Shown: positions 35,899 through 45,145 of the stretch, one piece after another
Layout: each line of letters opens with the position of its first letter
Numbering within the stretch: the stretch's first letter is position 1
Assembly (NCBI RefSeq): GCF_012317045.1
Contig: NZ_CP051154.1
Location: 1,364,001 to 1,428,000, forward strand
Source of the DNA: Leifsonia sp. PS1209
Lineage (GTDB): Bacteria > Actinomycetota > Actinomycetes > Actinomycetales > Microbacteriaceae
Direction of reading: 5' to 3'
DNA length: 64,000 bases
The notes under the pieces: model-generated
The model's input: the letters and a program-made list of their open reading frames with translations, nothing else
Told to the model about the DNA's origin: nothing
Database searches by the model: none
Made by a program: the position numbers and the translations under genes

Positions 35899-37877
35899 GC
35901 GACAACACCGAGACGGAAGAACGCGTCCCCGCCCGCCCGCCTGTGCGCCGCGGCCCGGGTGGCGGCGGCCCCTTCGGCGGGATGCAGGGACCGGTCGAGA
36001 AGTCGATGAACTTCGGCCCGTCCGCCAAGCGCCTCGTCGGGAGACTGCGGCCGGAAGCCATCGGGATCGCGTTCGTCACCCTGCTCGCGGTGGTGAGCGT
36101 CGTGTTCGCGGTACTCGGGCCGAAACTGCTCGGCAACGCGATCAACCTGGTGTTCGCCGGAGCGCTGTCGCTGCAGTTCCCGAAAGGGGCGACGCAGGAG
36201 CAGGTGATCGCCGGTCTCCGGGCCAGTCACCAGACGCAGCTGGCCGATCTGCTCTCCGGCACCACCTTCACGCCGGGCGCGGGGATCGACTTCACCGCTG
36301 TCGGCGGTGTGCTGATGTGGGTGCTCGCGCTCTACGTCCTGTCGTCGGTGTTCAGCTACCTGCAGGCGTACGTGCTCAACGGGATCACCCAGCGCACCGT
36401 CTACCGCCTCCGCGAGGAGGTCGAGGCGAAGATCCATCGCCTGCCGCTGCGCTACTTCGACGGGATGCAGCGCGGCGAGCTGCTGAGCCGGGTCACCAAC
36501 GACATCGACAACATCTCGCAGACGCTGCAGCAGTCGATGAGCCAGCTGCTCACCTCGCTGCTGACCGTGATCGGCGTCGTCGTGATGATGTTCGTGGTGT
36601 CCCCGCTGCTCGCGGTGATCGCGCTCATCACGATCCCGCTGACGCTCATCATCACCACCGTGATCGCCAAGCGGTCGCAGAAGCTGTTCGTCGCGCAGTG
36701 GAAGAACACCGGCGAGCTGAACGGCCAGATCGAGGAGGCCTTCACCGGCCACGCCCTGGTGAAGGTGTTCGGCCGTCACCGCGAGGTGGAGGAGCAGTTC
36801 CGGCTGAAGAACCAGGAGATGTACGAGGCGAGCTTCGGCGCCCAGTTCATCTCGGGCATCATCATGCCGGCGATGATGTTCGTCGGGAACCTGATGTACG
36901 TGGTGATCGCGGTCGTCGGTGGTCTGCAGGTGGCGAGCGGCGCGATGCAGCTCGGTGACGTGACGGCGTTCATCCAGTACTCGCGTCAGTTCACGCAGCC
37001 GCTCACGCAGCTGGGCTCGATGGCCAACCTGCTGCAGTCCGGCGTCGCGTCGTCCGAGCGGGTGTTCGAGCTGCTGGATGCGGACGAGCAGTCCGCCGAC
37101 CCCGCCGACCCGGAGAGCCCTCAGGGCACGAAGGGACGCCTGGCGTTCGAGGACGTGTCGTTCCGGTACACGGAGGACAAGCCGCTCATCGAGGATCTGT
37201 CTCTCGTCGCGGAGCCCGGCCAGACCGTCGCCATCGTCGGCCCGACCGGTGCTGGCAAGACCACCCTGGTCAACCTGATGATGCGCTTCTACGAGCTCGA
37301 CTCGGGCCGGATCACCCTCGACGGCGTCGACATCGCCTCGATGACCAGGCTCGACCTGCGCAGCAGGATGGGCATGGTGCTGCAGGACACCTGGCTGTTC
37401 AACGGGACGATCCGCGAGAACATCGCGTACGGGCGTCCGGATGCGACGGAGGAGGAGATCCTGGATGCGGCCCGCGCCACATACGTGGACCGGTTCGTGC
37501 ACTCGCTCCCCGACGGCTACGACACGGTGCTCGACGACGAGGGCGGCAACGTCTCCGCGGGCGAGAAGCAACTGCTGACCATCGCGCGGGCCTTCCTCGC
37601 CCGGCCGAGCGTGCTCATCCTGGACGAGGCGACCTCCTCGGTCGACACCCGCACGGAGGTGCTGGTGCAGAAGGCGATGGCGGCGCTCCGCAGCGACCGC
37701 ACGTCGTTCGTGATCGCGCACCGGCTGTCGACGATCCGGGATGCGGACCTCATCCTGGTGATGGAGGCGGGCCGGATCGTGGAGCAGGGCACGCACAACG
37801 AGCTGCTGGCCGCCGGTGGCGCGTACTACACGCTGTACAACGCGCAGTTCGCCGCCCCGGTCTCCGACGAGGCCTGA
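35895..37877 (+). CDS. ABC exporter half-transporter, catalytic partner
   Basis: The 660-residue protein has a 40-residue Gly/Pro-rich N-terminus, a six-helix membrane domain with an 80-residue insertion in the first external loop (FAGALSLQFPKGATQEQV onward), and an ATPase domain. Walker A GPTGAGKTT, Walker B with catalytic Glu (D577, E578, LDEATSSVD) and switch His609 (IAHRLSTI) are intact. The signature is degenerate, VSAGEKQ instead of SGGQ. Together with the upstream protein it would form one consensus and one degenerate ATP site. A 61-bp palindromic element follows. Confidence 0.93.
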   Translation: MSDNTETEERVPARPPVRRGPGGGGPFGGMQGPVEKSMNFGPSAKRLVGRLRPEAIGIAFVTLLAVVSVVFAVLGPKLLGNAINLVFAGALSLQFPKGATQEQVIAGLRASHQTQLADLLSGTTFTPGAGIDFTAVGGVLMWVLALYVLSSVFSYLQAYVLNGITQRTVYRLREEVEAKIHRLPLRYFDGMQRGELLSRVTNDIDNISQTLQQSMSQLLTSLLTVIGVVVMMFVVSPLLAVIALITIPLTLIITTVIAKRSQKLFVAQWKNTGELNGQIEEAFTGHALVKVFGRHREVEEQFRLKNQEMYEASFGAQFISGIIMPAMMFVGNLMYVVIAVVGGLQVASGAMQLGDVTAFIQYSRQFTQPLTQLGSMANLLQSGVASSERVFELLDADEQSADPADPESPQGTKGRLAFEDVSFRYTEDKPLIEDLSLVAEPGQTVAIVGPTGAGKTTLVNLMMRFYELDSGRITLDGVDIASMTRLDLRSRMGMVLQDTWLFNGTIRENIAYGRPDATEEEILDAARATYVDRFVHSLPDGYDTVLDDEGGNVSAGEKQLLTIARAFLARPSVLILDEATSSVDTRTEVLVQKAMAALRSDRTSFVIAHRLSTIRDADLILVMEAGRIVEQGTHNELLAAGGAYYTLYNAQFAAPVSDEA

Positions 37878-37888
37878 CCGCCGCAGCC

Positions 37889-37949
37889 ATCGAGCCGGGA
37901 CTTGTGTACGCGCGCCGCGGCGTGTCGCGTGCATAAGTCCCGGCTCGAT
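37889..37949. repeat. 61-bp palindromic element, copy 1 (bidirectional terminator)
   Basis: Perfect 15-bp arms, ATCGAGCCGGGACTT (37889-37903) and AAGTCCCGGCTCGAT (37935-37949), continue inward through TGTACGCG/CGCGTGCA with one G-T wobble. A T-rich tail ATTGTTTGG follows. It sits between the convergent ABC and oxidoreductase genes. A related copy in the opposite orientation is at 39390-39450. Confidence 0.85.
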
Positions 37950-37974
37950 TGTTTGGGGGCCGGGTTGGGGCGGG

Positions 37975-39369
37975 TCAGTGTCCGGTGAGGGGAGCCATCA
38001 GGCGGGCGGCGATCGAGGGGCGGCCGGTGACGCGCTCCTCGAGGTCGGCCAGCTCGGTGCCGACGAGGCCGGCGTTCGCACCGGCGAAGCGGAGCGGCTC
38101 CGGCTCCCACTGCGGGGAGCGGTGGCCGACCCACGGCAGTGCCGTGAGCGCGGTGCGGCGGCCGCCGAGGAGGTCGGCGACCGTGCGGCCCGCGAGGTTC
38201 GTGGTGCTGAGGCCGTCACCGACGTAGCCGCCCGCCCAGGCTTCCCGCGCATCCGGATCGTGGCCGACGCTCGCGTGCCAGTCGCGGGGGACGCCGAGCG
38301 GGCCGCCCCAGTGGTGGGTAATGCGCGCGCCGGCCGCATCCGGGAACAGGTCGAACAGCGCGCGGGTGAGGTGCTCGCGCACGCGGGGTGCGCGGTCGTA
38401 CTCGGGCAGGATCGTGCTGCCGAGGTGATAGCGGGCGCCGCGTCCACCGAACGCGAAGCGGTTGTCGGCCGTGCGCTGGCCGTAGATGATGAGGTGGCGG
38501 AAGTCGGCGAAGGTCTGGCCGTGCTGGATGCCGATGCTGTCCCAGACCTCGTCGGGCAGCGGCTCGGTGGCGATCATCAGCGAATACAGCGGCAGGATGC
38601 GCCTGCCCACCTGGGGCAGCTGCGAACCGTAGCCCTCCGTGGCGTTCACCACGGTCCCGGCACGGACGGTGCGGACCAGGCCGCCGGACACTGCGGTGAC
38701 CACGCCGTCCGACCAGGACAGCACCTCCGTCTGCTCCGCGATGGTCGCCCCGCGCGCCTCGACGACGCGCGCCAGGCCGCGCACCAGCTTGGCCGGGTGG
38801 ATGCGCGCGCAATCCGGCGTGAACGTCGCCGCCACGGCATCCCGCGCCCCGAACCGGTCGGTCACCGTGTCCGTGCCGAGGATGGAGACCGTGTCGACGC
38901 CGAACTCCTTCGCCTCCGCGTATTCGGCGCGGGCGGCGGCGAGCTGCACGCGCGAGCGGGCGAACGTGACGGTGCCGCCGCGCACGTAGTCGCAGTCGAT
39001 GCCCTCGGCGGAGACGACGCGGCCGACCTCGCCGACGGTGTCGATCATCGCGCGGCGCTGGGCGACGGCCGCGGCCAGTCCGTAGCGCGCACGCAGCGCG
39101 GACGCCGACCACGGGAACAGGGCGGAGCACCAGCCGCCGTTGCGACCGGAGGCGCCGAAGCCGGCGACCTCCTTCTCGAGCAGCACGATGCGCAGTGAGG
39201 GGTCGGCCTCCTGCAGGTAGTACGCGGTCCACAGGCCGGTGAGCCCGGCGCCGACGATCGCGACATCCGCATCCACGTCGTCGCCCAGCCCCGCGCGTGG
39301 CCGGAAGCCGTCCTCCGCCTCACTGATCGACTCGAACCAGAATCCGACCCGTTCGTAGCTCACGCGCAT
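37975..39369 (-). CDS. FAD-dependent oxidoreductase (DAO family; amine/gamma-glutamylputrescine oxidase-like)
   Basis: The 464-residue protein has the FAD dinucleotide motif VAIVGAGLTGLWTAYYL at about residues 35-51, the conserved GFGASGRNGGWC segment and a C-terminal FAD-contact block GGYVGDGLSTTNLAGRTVADL. This arrangement matches the DAO-type oxidases such as PuuB, which oxidise gamma-glutamylputrescine or other amines. With the neighbouring aminotransferase and aldehyde dehydrogenase it probably degrades polyamines or related amines. No PuuA-like ligase is in the window. The ATG at 39369 directly abuts GAGAGGG, so the GTG two codons later (39363) may be the true start. Confidence 0.88.
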   Translation of the reverse strand: MRVSYERVGFWFESISEAEDGFRPRAGLGDDVDADVAIVGAGLTGLWTAYYLQEADPSLRIVLLEKEVAGFGASGRNGGWCSALFPWSASALRARYGLAAAVAQRRAMIDTVGEVGRVVSAEGIDCDYVRGGTVTFARSRVQLAAARAEYAEAKEFGVDTVSILGTDTVTDRFGARDAVAATFTPDCARIHPAKLVRGLARVVEARGATIAEQTEVLSWSDGVVTAVSGGLVRTVRAGTVVNATEGYGSQLPQVGRRILPLYSLMIATEPLPDEVWDSIGIQHGQTFADFRHLIIYGQRTADNRFAFGGRGARYHLGSTILPEYDRAPRVREHLTRALFDLFPDAAGARITHHWGGPLGVPRDWHASVGHDPDAREAWAGGYVGDGLSTTNLAGRTVADLLGGRRTALTALPWVGHRSPQWEPEPLRFAGANAGLVGTELADLEERVTGRPSIAARLMAPLTGH

Positions 39370-39389
39370 CCCTCTCGTCTCGCCAAAAG

Positions 39390-39450
39390 ATCGAGTCCGG
39401 ACTTATGCACGCGACACGCCGTGAAACGCGTGCACAAGTCCGGACTCGAT
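39390..39450. repeat. 61-bp palindromic element, copy 2 (terminator between aminotransferase and oxidoreductase)
   Basis: Perfect 15-bp arms, ATCGAGTCCGGACTT (39390-39404) and AAGTCCGGACTCGAT (39436-39450), extend through TGCACGCG/CGCGTGCA. On the minus strand, downstream of the aminotransferase, the stem is followed by CTTTTGG. In reverse orientation it matches copy 1 at about 52 of 61 positions. The arm differences occur as complementary pairs, so stem formation is conserved. Confidence 0.85.
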
Positions 39451-39468
39451 TGTGTGTGTGGTGGGTGG

Positions 39469-40881
39469 TTACAGGTGGTTCTCGGCCTCGGTGAGGACGG
39501 ACTCGAGGATCTGGCGGATCTCGGTGAACTCGGCAGGGCCGATGGTCAGCGGCGGTGCGAGCTGGACGACGGGGTCGCCGCGGTCGTCCGCGCGGCAGTA
39601 CAGCCCGGCCTCGAACAGCGCCTTCGACAGGAAGCCGCGCAGCAGGCGCTCGGACTCGTCGTCGTCGAACGTCTCCTTGGTTGTCTTGTCCTTGACCAGC
39701 TCGATGCCGAAGAAGTAGCCGTCGCCGCGCACGTCGCCGACGATCGGCAGCGCGAGCAGCTTCTCCAGCTCCGCGCGGAACAGCGGCGAGTTCTCGCGGA
39801 CGCGCTCGTTGAGCCCCTCCTCCTCGAAGATGTCCAGGTTCTCCATCGCGACAGCGGCGGAGACCGGGTGGCCGCCGAACGTGTAGCCGTGGTAGAACGA
39901 CGTGTTCCCGTGCTTGAACGGTTCGTACAGCTTGTCGCTGATGATCGTCGCGCCGATGGGGGAGTACCCGCTGGTCATCGCCTTGGCGCAGGTGATCATG
40001 TCCGGGACGTAGCCGTACTCGTCGCACGCGAACATGTGGCCGATGCGGCCGAAGGCACAGATGACCTCGTCGCTGACCATGAGCACGTCGTACTTGTCGC
40101 AGATCTCCCGCACGCGCTGGAAGTATCCGGGAGGCGGAGGGAAGCATCCACCCGAGTTCTGCACCGGCTCGAGGAAGATCGCCGCGACGGTCTCCGGACC
40201 CTCGAACTGGATCATCTCCTCGATGCGGTTCGCCGCCCACACGCCGAACTGCTCGATGTCGTCCGTCGGAGCGCCCATCTCGCCCGCGCGGTAGAAGTTG
40301 GTGTTCGGGACGCGGAAACCACCGGGCGTCAACGGCTCGAACATCTCCTTCATGGCCGGGATGCCCGTGATGGCCAGAGCGCCCTGTGGCGTGCCGTGGT
40401 ACGCGACGGCGCGGGACAGCACCTTGTGCTTGGTGGGGCGGCCCTGCAGCTTCCAGTAGTACTTGGCGAGCTTGAACGCGGTCTCCACCGCCTCGCCTCC
40501 ACCGGTGGAGAAGAACACCCGGTTGAGGTCGCCCGGCGCGTAGTGCGCGAGCCGGTCCGCCAGCTCGATGGCGTTCGGATGCGCATACGACCAGATCGGG
40601 AAGAACGCGAGCTCTTCCGCCTGCTTGGCGGCAGCGGCGGCGAGGCGCTTGCGTCCGTGACCGGCGTTGACCACGAACAGCCCGGAGAGGCCGTCGATGT
40701 ACTTCCTGCCGCGGGAGTCGAAGATGTGGTGGCCCTCGCCGCGGGTGATGATGGGGACGCCGTGGCCGTCCTCCATCACCGACTGGCGCGCGAAGTGCAT
40801 CCAGAGGTGGTCCTTCGCCTTGACCTGGAGGGCGTCCTCGTCTGCCGTCGAGATGGCGGGGTCTTCTGTGGTGATTGTCAT
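39469..40881 (-). CDS. class III aminotransferase (putrescine/amine--pyruvate aminotransferase-like)
   Basis: The 470-residue PLP enzyme has the class III pattern: FFSTGGGEAVETAFKLAKYY (phosphate cup), SRAVAYHGTPQGAL, the cofactor-binding Asp in VLMVSDEVICAFGRIG and the region around the Schiff-base lysine in MITCAKAMTSGYSPIG. It resembles SpuC-type putrescine or polyamine:pyruvate aminotransferases, which make aminoaldehydes for the nearby dehydrogenase. The ATG at 40881 follows GGGGAACACG and lies within the stop of the Lrp gene. The long open frame upstream of this start (to 42336) is a shadow. Confidence 0.9.
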   Translation of the reverse strand: MTITTEDPAISTADEDALQVKAKDHLWMHFARQSVMEDGHGVPIITRGEGHHIFDSRGRKYIDGLSGLFVVNAGHGRKRLAAAAAKQAEELAFFPIWSYAHPNAIELADRLAHYAPGDLNRVFFSTGGGEAVETAFKLAKYYWKLQGRPTKHKVLSRAVAYHGTPQGALAITGIPAMKEMFEPLTPGGFRVPNTNFYRAGEMGAPTDDIEQFGVWAANRIEEMIQFEGPETVAAIFLEPVQNSGGCFPPPPGYFQRVREICDKYDVLMVSDEVICAFGRIGHMFACDEYGYVPDMITCAKAMTSGYSPIGATIISDKLYEPFKHGNTSFYHGYTFGGHPVSAAVAMENLDIFEEEGLNERVRENSPLFRAELEKLLALPIVGDVRGDGYFFGIELVKDKTTKETFDDDESERLLRGFLSKALFEAGLYCRADDRGDPVVQLAPPLTIGPAEFTEIRQILESVLTEAENHL

Positions 40882-41360
40882 CGTGTTCCCCAGTTGTAGA
40901 ACTGCTTGTGGAGTTTGAGATAGACGAACGTCTCCGTCGAAAGCACGCCTTCGATCGTCCGGATCTCGGAATTGAGCATGGTGATGAGGTCGAGGTCGTT
41001 CTCGCAGACCACTTCGGCCAGGATGTCGAACGTCCCGGCCGTGAGGACCACGTAGTCGACGGACGGCATGGCGGCCAGCTTGTCCGCCACCGCCCTGGTG
41101 TCCCCGGTCACCCGCACGCCGATCATCGCCTGCCGGTAGAACCCGAGCTGCATCGGGTCGGTGACGGCGACGATCTGCATGACCCCCGACTCGGTCAGTT
41201 TCTGCACGCGCTGGCGCACCGCCGCCTCGCTGAGCCCGACGGCTTTGCCGATCTCCGCGTATGAGCGACGGCCGTCGACCTGCAGCTGCTCGATGATCGC
41301 CTTGGAGACGTCGTCGATCTGGACAGGCTTGGCGGCAGTGACTGCCCGAGGGGAACTCAT
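40878..41360 (-). CDS. Lrp/AsnC-family regulator of amine catabolism
   Basis: The 160-residue protein has the AsnC helix-turn-helix (IIEQLQVDGRRSYAEIGKAVGL, then SEAAVRQRVQKLTESGVM) and a RAM/ACT-like effector domain (DYVVLTAGTFDILAEVVCEN). It overlaps the aminotransferase start by 4 nt and is divergent from the aldehyde dehydrogenase, so it is placed to control both arms of the pathway. The effector is probably an amino acid or amine. The start has a -10/-35 pair 6 nt upstream and no ribosome site. Confidence 0.94.
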   Translation of the reverse strand: MSSPRAVTAAKPVQIDDVSKAIIEQLQVDGRRSYAEIGKAVGLSEAAVRQRVQKLTESGVMQIVAVTDPMQLGFYRQAMIGVRVTGDTRAVADKLAAMPSVDYVVLTAGTFDILAEVVCENDLDLITMLNSEIRTIEGVLSTETFVYLKLHKQFYNWGTR

Positions 41361-41395
41361 GGAGCGATTCTGTCAGTGAGATGGTCGTCGGGCAA
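41358..41395 (-). promoter_or_regulatory. promoter of the Lrp-aminotransferase operon; leaderless start
   Basis: On the minus strand TTGCCC (41395-41390), a 17-bp spacer and CAGAAT (41372-41367) precede the ATG at 41360 by 6 nt. The spacing and the absence of a ribosome site point to leaderless transcription. Confidence 0.55.
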
Positions 41396-41436
41396 GCGAA
41401 TCCGCACGAATCTGTGTCGTTTTCTATCGAAATCAG

Positions 41437-41449
41437 TAGACTTCCGGCA
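41437..41449 (+). promoter_or_regulatory. -10 element of the aldehyde dehydrogenase gene; leaderless start
   Basis: TAGACT at 41437-41442 lies 6 nt before the ATG at 41449. The upstream segment (41410-41436, TTTTCTATCGAAATC) is AT-rich for this genome and may hold binding sites for the divergent Lrp protein. Confidence 0.5.
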
Positions 41450-42882
41450 TGACAACGCGAGAACTCCGCAATTTCGTCAACGGCGCTTTCTCCGAATCCC
41501 GGGCGACGGAGCGCATCCCGCTGATCGACCCCGCGACCGAAGAGGTCTACGCGACGGCACCGGTGTCGACAGCGGATGACGTCGCCGACGCGTACGCCGC
41601 GGCACGGGATGCGTTCGAGGTCTGGGGAGAGACGACGCCGGCCGAACGCCAGCTCGCGCTGTTCAGGATCGCCGACGCGATGGAGCAGAGGGCGGAGGAG
41701 TTCGCCGACGCCGAGTCCCAGGACACCGGCAAGCCCCGCGCCACGCTGGTCGACGACGAGATCCTGCTGTCCGTCGACCAGATCCGCTTCTTCGCGGGGG
41801 CGGCCCGCAACCTCGAAGGCCGGTCGGCCGGGGAGTACCTGAAAGACCACACCTCGTTCATCCGGCGCGAACCGATCGGCGTGGTCGGCCAGGTGACGCC
41901 GTGGAACTACCCGCTCAACATGGCGGTCTGGAAGTTCGCCCCGGCGCTCGCCGCGGGGAACACGACGGTGCTGAAGCCGTCGGACACGACGCCTCTGTCC
42001 ACGCTGCTGCTCGCGGAGGTGGCCGCCGAGTTCCTGCCGGCCGGGGTGCTCAATGTGGTGACGGGGGACAGGACGACGGGCGCCGCGATGACGGCAGACC
42101 CCATCCCGCAGCTGATCTCGATCACCGGCTCGGTGCGGGCCGGGATGGAGGTGGCACGCGCCGCATCGTTCGACCTCAAGCGGGTGCACCTGGAGCTCGG
42201 CGGGAAGGCGCCGGTGATCGTGTTCGACGACGCGGACATCGCGCAGGCCGTGGAGGGCATCGTGGCCGCCGGCTACTTCAACGCCGGGCAGGACTGCACG
42301 GCGGCGACCCGCCTGCTGGTGCAGGAGGGCATCCACGACGAGTTCGTCTCAGCTCTCACCGCGTACGCGCGCGAGAACGCCCGGACGGGGGCTCCTCGTG
42401 AGGACGGCATCCTGTTCGGCCCGGTGAACAACGCCAATCAACTCGCCCAGGTGAGCGGATTCGTCGACCGGCTGCCCGACCACGCCACGGTCGAGCTCGG
42501 CGGCCACCGCCAGGGCGACACAGGCTACTTCTACGAGGCGACGATCGTCTCCGGCCTCCGCCAGGACGACGAGGCGGTGCAGAACGAGATCTTCGGGCCG
42601 GTGCAGACGGTCCAGAAGTTCACCGACGAGGCGGAGGCGCTGCGCTGGGCGAACGGCGTGCAATACGGTCTGGCCTCCTCGGTCTGGACGAAAGACCACG
42701 GCCGCGCGATGCGCTTCGCGAAGAACCTCGACTTCGGCTGCGTCTGGATCAACACGCACATCCCGATCGTGGCGGAGATGCCGCACGGCGGGTTCAAGCA
42801 CTCCGGGTACGGCAAAGACCTCTCGATGTACGGGTTCGAGGACTACACGCGGGTGAAGCACGTGATGTCGTTCATCGGGTGA
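41449..42882 (+). CDS. aldehyde dehydrogenase (aminobutyraldehyde dehydrogenase-like)
   Basis: The 477-residue NAD(P)-dependent enzyme has the catalytic Cys in [15 protein letters not shown] and the catalytic Glu in [13 protein letters not shown]. It also has the NAD-binding segment [20 protein letters not shown] and the C-terminal [21 protein letters not shown]. The last motif and the overall length fit gamma-aminobutyraldehyde dehydrogenases (PatD/YdcW type), which would oxidise the product of the divergent aminotransferase to GABA. The 80 nt to the FHA gene contain the small palindrome GAGTG-ATTA-CACTC. Confidence 0.92.
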   Translation: MTTRELRNFVNGAFSESRATERIPLIDPATEEVYATAPVSTADDVADAYAAARDAFEVWGETTPAERQLALFRIADAMEQRAEEFADAESQDTGKPRATLVDDEILLSVDQIRFFAGAARNLEGRSAGEYLKDHTSFIRREPIGVVGQVTPWNYPLNMAVWKFAPALAAGNTTVLKPSDTTPLSTLLLAEVAAEFLPAGVLNVVTGDRTTGAAMTADPIPQLISITGSVRAGMEVARAASFDLKRVHLELGGKAPVIVFDDADIAQAVEGIVAAGYFNAGQDCTAATRLLVQEGIHDEFVSALTAYARENARTGAPREDGILFGPVNNANQLAQVSGFVDRLPDHATVELGGHRQGDTGYFYEATIVSGLRQDDEAVQNEIFGPVQTVQKFTDEAEALRWANGVQYGLASSVWTKDHGRAMRFAKNLDFGCVWINTHIPIVAEMPHGGFKHSGYGKDLSMYGFEDYTRVKHVMSFIG

Positions 42883-42962
42883 GTGATTACACTCGGATCA
42901 GCACGTTATGAGCCAGGTCGGCTCTCACCCCACCACCACGACATCCACGGGAGGAAACCTCG

Positions 42963-44171
42963 GTGTCTCCCGGATACGTGAGGTACGCCCCGGTCGCAGG
43001 GCCGTCGCGGTGGCTGCTGATCGCCGGGCGACGGTTCGTCGCCGCCGTCGAGAGCTCTGTCGCCGACTCGATCGTCGACACGGTGTGGTGGCTGGCCGAC
43101 TCCGAGCTGGCGACCATCGAGTCGGTCGTCGGCGCGTTTCCGCTGGTGGGCCAGGATGCGGTGCGCTCGTTCGCTGTCGCCGAGCTGAGTGAGCCGAACG
43201 CCGCAGGCGAGGTGCTGGTGACGGCCGTCGTGCGCGGGACGGCCGCCATCGACGTCTTCTCCGTCGGCGGATCCCGGCGGTTCTCCGCCGCCGGGGTGCA
43301 GCCGTGGGTGCTCGCCGAGTTCCGTTCGGTGACCGGGCTGGTGATCGGCGGGGACGACCTGCCGACGGGTCCCGTCGCCCGGCTGAGCGTCGGGTCGCTT
43401 CCGGTCGGGCTCGGCGTCGTGGACGGCGAGCTGCTGACCTGGACGCTGTCGCCGATCGAGCGCGTCGAGCGAACGGCGCCGGGGAGATACGTGGGCGGAG
43501 CAGGCGACGCCGGCAGCGCCACTGCCAGCACGCCCAGCGCCGACGCCGACGACGACGCCCTCTTCGACGAGACCATCATCCGGGCCAGGCGCGGCGCCAG
43601 CATCTTCGCGCGCGAGGCCGAGCCGGAGCCCGCCCCCGCGGCCTCTGTCCCCGCCGGGCACGAACTGCCGGGTGCCGTGGACATCGAGCCGCCCTCCGAC
43701 ACGCCCGGACCGTTCGCGACGCCCATCACCGGCGATGCCGACGCGCAGACCCAGCCCGTCATCCTCCCTCCCGCACCGGCGCAATACGCGATCCGTCTCG
43801 CATCCGGTGAGGTGTTCGACCTCGATCTGCCCGTCCTGATCGGCAGGCGGCCGTCCGCTCCACGCATCGAGCAGGGGGCTCCTCCCCGCCTGGTCGCTGT
43901 CGCGTCGCCGGAGCACGAGGTGTCGTCGACCCACGTCAGGATCGAGCAGGAGGGGGACGCCGTGGTCGTCACCGACCTGCGTTCCACCAACGGCACCATC
44001 GTCACCGCAGCTGCGGGAACGGAGTCCCGGCTGCGGCCTGGACAGTCCGTCGTCGTGCTCGCGGGGGCCACCGTGGAGATCGGCGACGGTAATATCATCG
44101 AGATCACTGCCGTGGGCCAGCGCGCCGACGGCGACGCATCGGCCGAACCGACCAGAAGAGGACGCGAGTGA
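42963..44171 (+). CDS. FHA-domain protein, first gene of the signalling cluster
   Basis: The 402-residue protein has an N-terminal beta-rich domain (about 1-165) that I do not recognise. A disordered acidic linker (about 175-270) contains DETIIRAR with Thr204. A C-terminal FHA domain follows (about 285-385: LIGRRPSAPR, VSSTHVRIEQ, STNGTIV), which binds phosphothreonine. The GTG at 42963 follows GGGAGGAAA. It overlaps the phosphatase gene by 4 nt. I infer that phosphorylated partners, or its own Thr204, recruit it to the kinase two genes downstream. Confidence 0.87.
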   Translation: MSPGYVRYAPVAGPSRWLLIAGRRFVAAVESSVADSIVDTVWWLADSELATIESVVGAFPLVGQDAVRSFAVAELSEPNAAGEVLVTAVVRGTAAIDVFSVGGSRRFSAAGVQPWVLAEFRSVTGLVIGGDDLPTGPVARLSVGSLPVGLGVVDGELLTWTLSPIERVERTAPGRYVGGAGDAGSATASTPSADADDDALFDETIIRARRGASIFAREAEPEPAPAASVPAGHELPGAVDIEPPSDTPGPFATPITGDADAQTQPVILPPAPAQYAIRLASGEVFDLDLPVLIGRRPSAPRIEQGAPPRLVAVASPEHEVSSTHVRIEQEGDAVVVTDLRSTNGTIVTAAAGTESRLRPGQSVVVLAGATVEIGDGNIIEITAVGQRADGDASAEPTRRGRE

Positions 44172-45004
44172 CCCAGATCGGTCGCAGCAACAGACGCCAC
44201 ACCGTGGTCGTCCCCGGCGATTCCGACGCGCGGATCAGCCTTGCCTGGGCGGCGCTGAGCGACAAAGGCTACCGGCGCTCCGTCAACGAGGACAGCCTGC
44301 TCGCCCGCTCGCCGATCTTCTCCGTCGCCGACGGAATGGGCGGCCACACCGCGGGGGACTTCGCCAGCACCGCCGTTGTCACCCGGCTGGCCGAGCAGGT
44401 CTCCGTCGACTTCGTCGGCCAGGATGCGCTGACCAGCGCGCTCCGCTCCGCCGTCGACGACATGGGCCGCGGCGTCGGCCACACCGACCTCGGCACCGGG
44501 ACGACCGTGACCGGCATCGCCCTCACGCTGGTCGACGGCTCGCCGTATTGGCTGGTCTTCAACATCGGCGACTCCCGCGTGTACAGCTATCACGACGGCA
44601 CGCTCGAACAGGTCACCGTCGACCACTCGATCGTGCAGGAACTGCTCGACTCCGGCGCGATCACCCCGGCAGAGGCCGAGGTGCACCCGCACAGCAACGT
44701 GATCACCAGGGCCGTCGGCTTCAACGAAGACCCCGTTCCCGACTTCTTCTTCATCCCGATCGTCGCCGGTTCCCGGCTGCTGGTCTGCTCCGACGGGCTC
44801 ACCAAGGAACTCACCGAGCACGGCATCCGGTATTTCCTCGGTGAGGGCGCCTCCCCGCTTGACGCGGCGCAGCAGCTGATGGATGCGGCACTCGGCAACG
44901 GCGGACGGGACAACGTCACCGTCGTGGTCGTCGACGTGCTCGCCACCCCGGAGAGCGGACCGCACGGCGACGGCGTGCCCCGGCGGGCCGCGCGCCGCCA
45001 CTGA
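44168..45004 (+). CDS. PP2C-family Ser/Thr protein phosphatase
   Basis: The 278-residue phosphatase has the metal-binding motifs NEDSLL, VADGMGGHTAGD, VCSDGLTKEL and GRDNVTVVVVDV, complete for an active PstP/Stp-type enzyme. It lacks a membrane anchor, unlike mycobacterial PstP, and should act in the cytoplasm. It would reverse phosphorylation by the kinase encoded next. The GTG overlaps the FHA stop (GTGA); the kinase starts 141 nt later. Confidence 0.94.
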   Translation: MTQIGRSNRRHTVVVPGDSDARISLAWAALSDKGYRRSVNEDSLLARSPIFSVADGMGGHTAGDFASTAVVTRLAEQVSVDFVGQDALTSALRSAVDDMGRGVGHTDLGTGTTVTGIALTLVDGSPYWLVFNIGDSRVYSYHDGTLEQVTVDHSIVQELLDSGAITPAEAEVHPHSNVITRAVGFNEDPVPDFFFIPIVAGSRLLVCSDGLTKELTEHGIRYFLGEGASPLDAAQQLMDAALGNGGRDNVTVVVVDVLATPESGPHGDGVPRRAARRH

Positions 45005-45099
45005 CCGGCTCGCCGCATCCGGATGCTGGCCCCCGAGTTGGGGGTAGGTATCCTGTCCCCAGTCCGGGACCTGGCCCGATCCGCCCAGCAGGCCCTGCC

Positions 45100-45145
45100 T
45101 ACAATTGGGGGACCGTTTTGTGCTTCAACCGACCCGGGAGGCGAT
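45100..45145 (+). promoter_or_regulatory. possible internal promoter and leader before the kinase gene
   Basis: TACAAT at 45100-45105 is a good -10 match. The following leader contains GGGAGG (45136-45141), the kinase ribosome site. No clear -35 is present. It lies in the only sizeable gap (141 nt) of the first half of the cluster. Confidence 0.35.

Noticed and set aside
40882..42336. Long minus-strand frame extending upstream of the aminotransferase start
   Set aside because: It runs antisense to the aldehyde dehydrogenase and through the Lrp gene in another frame. Translated residues resemble nothing, and the ATG at 40881 with GGGGAAC fits the gene start.
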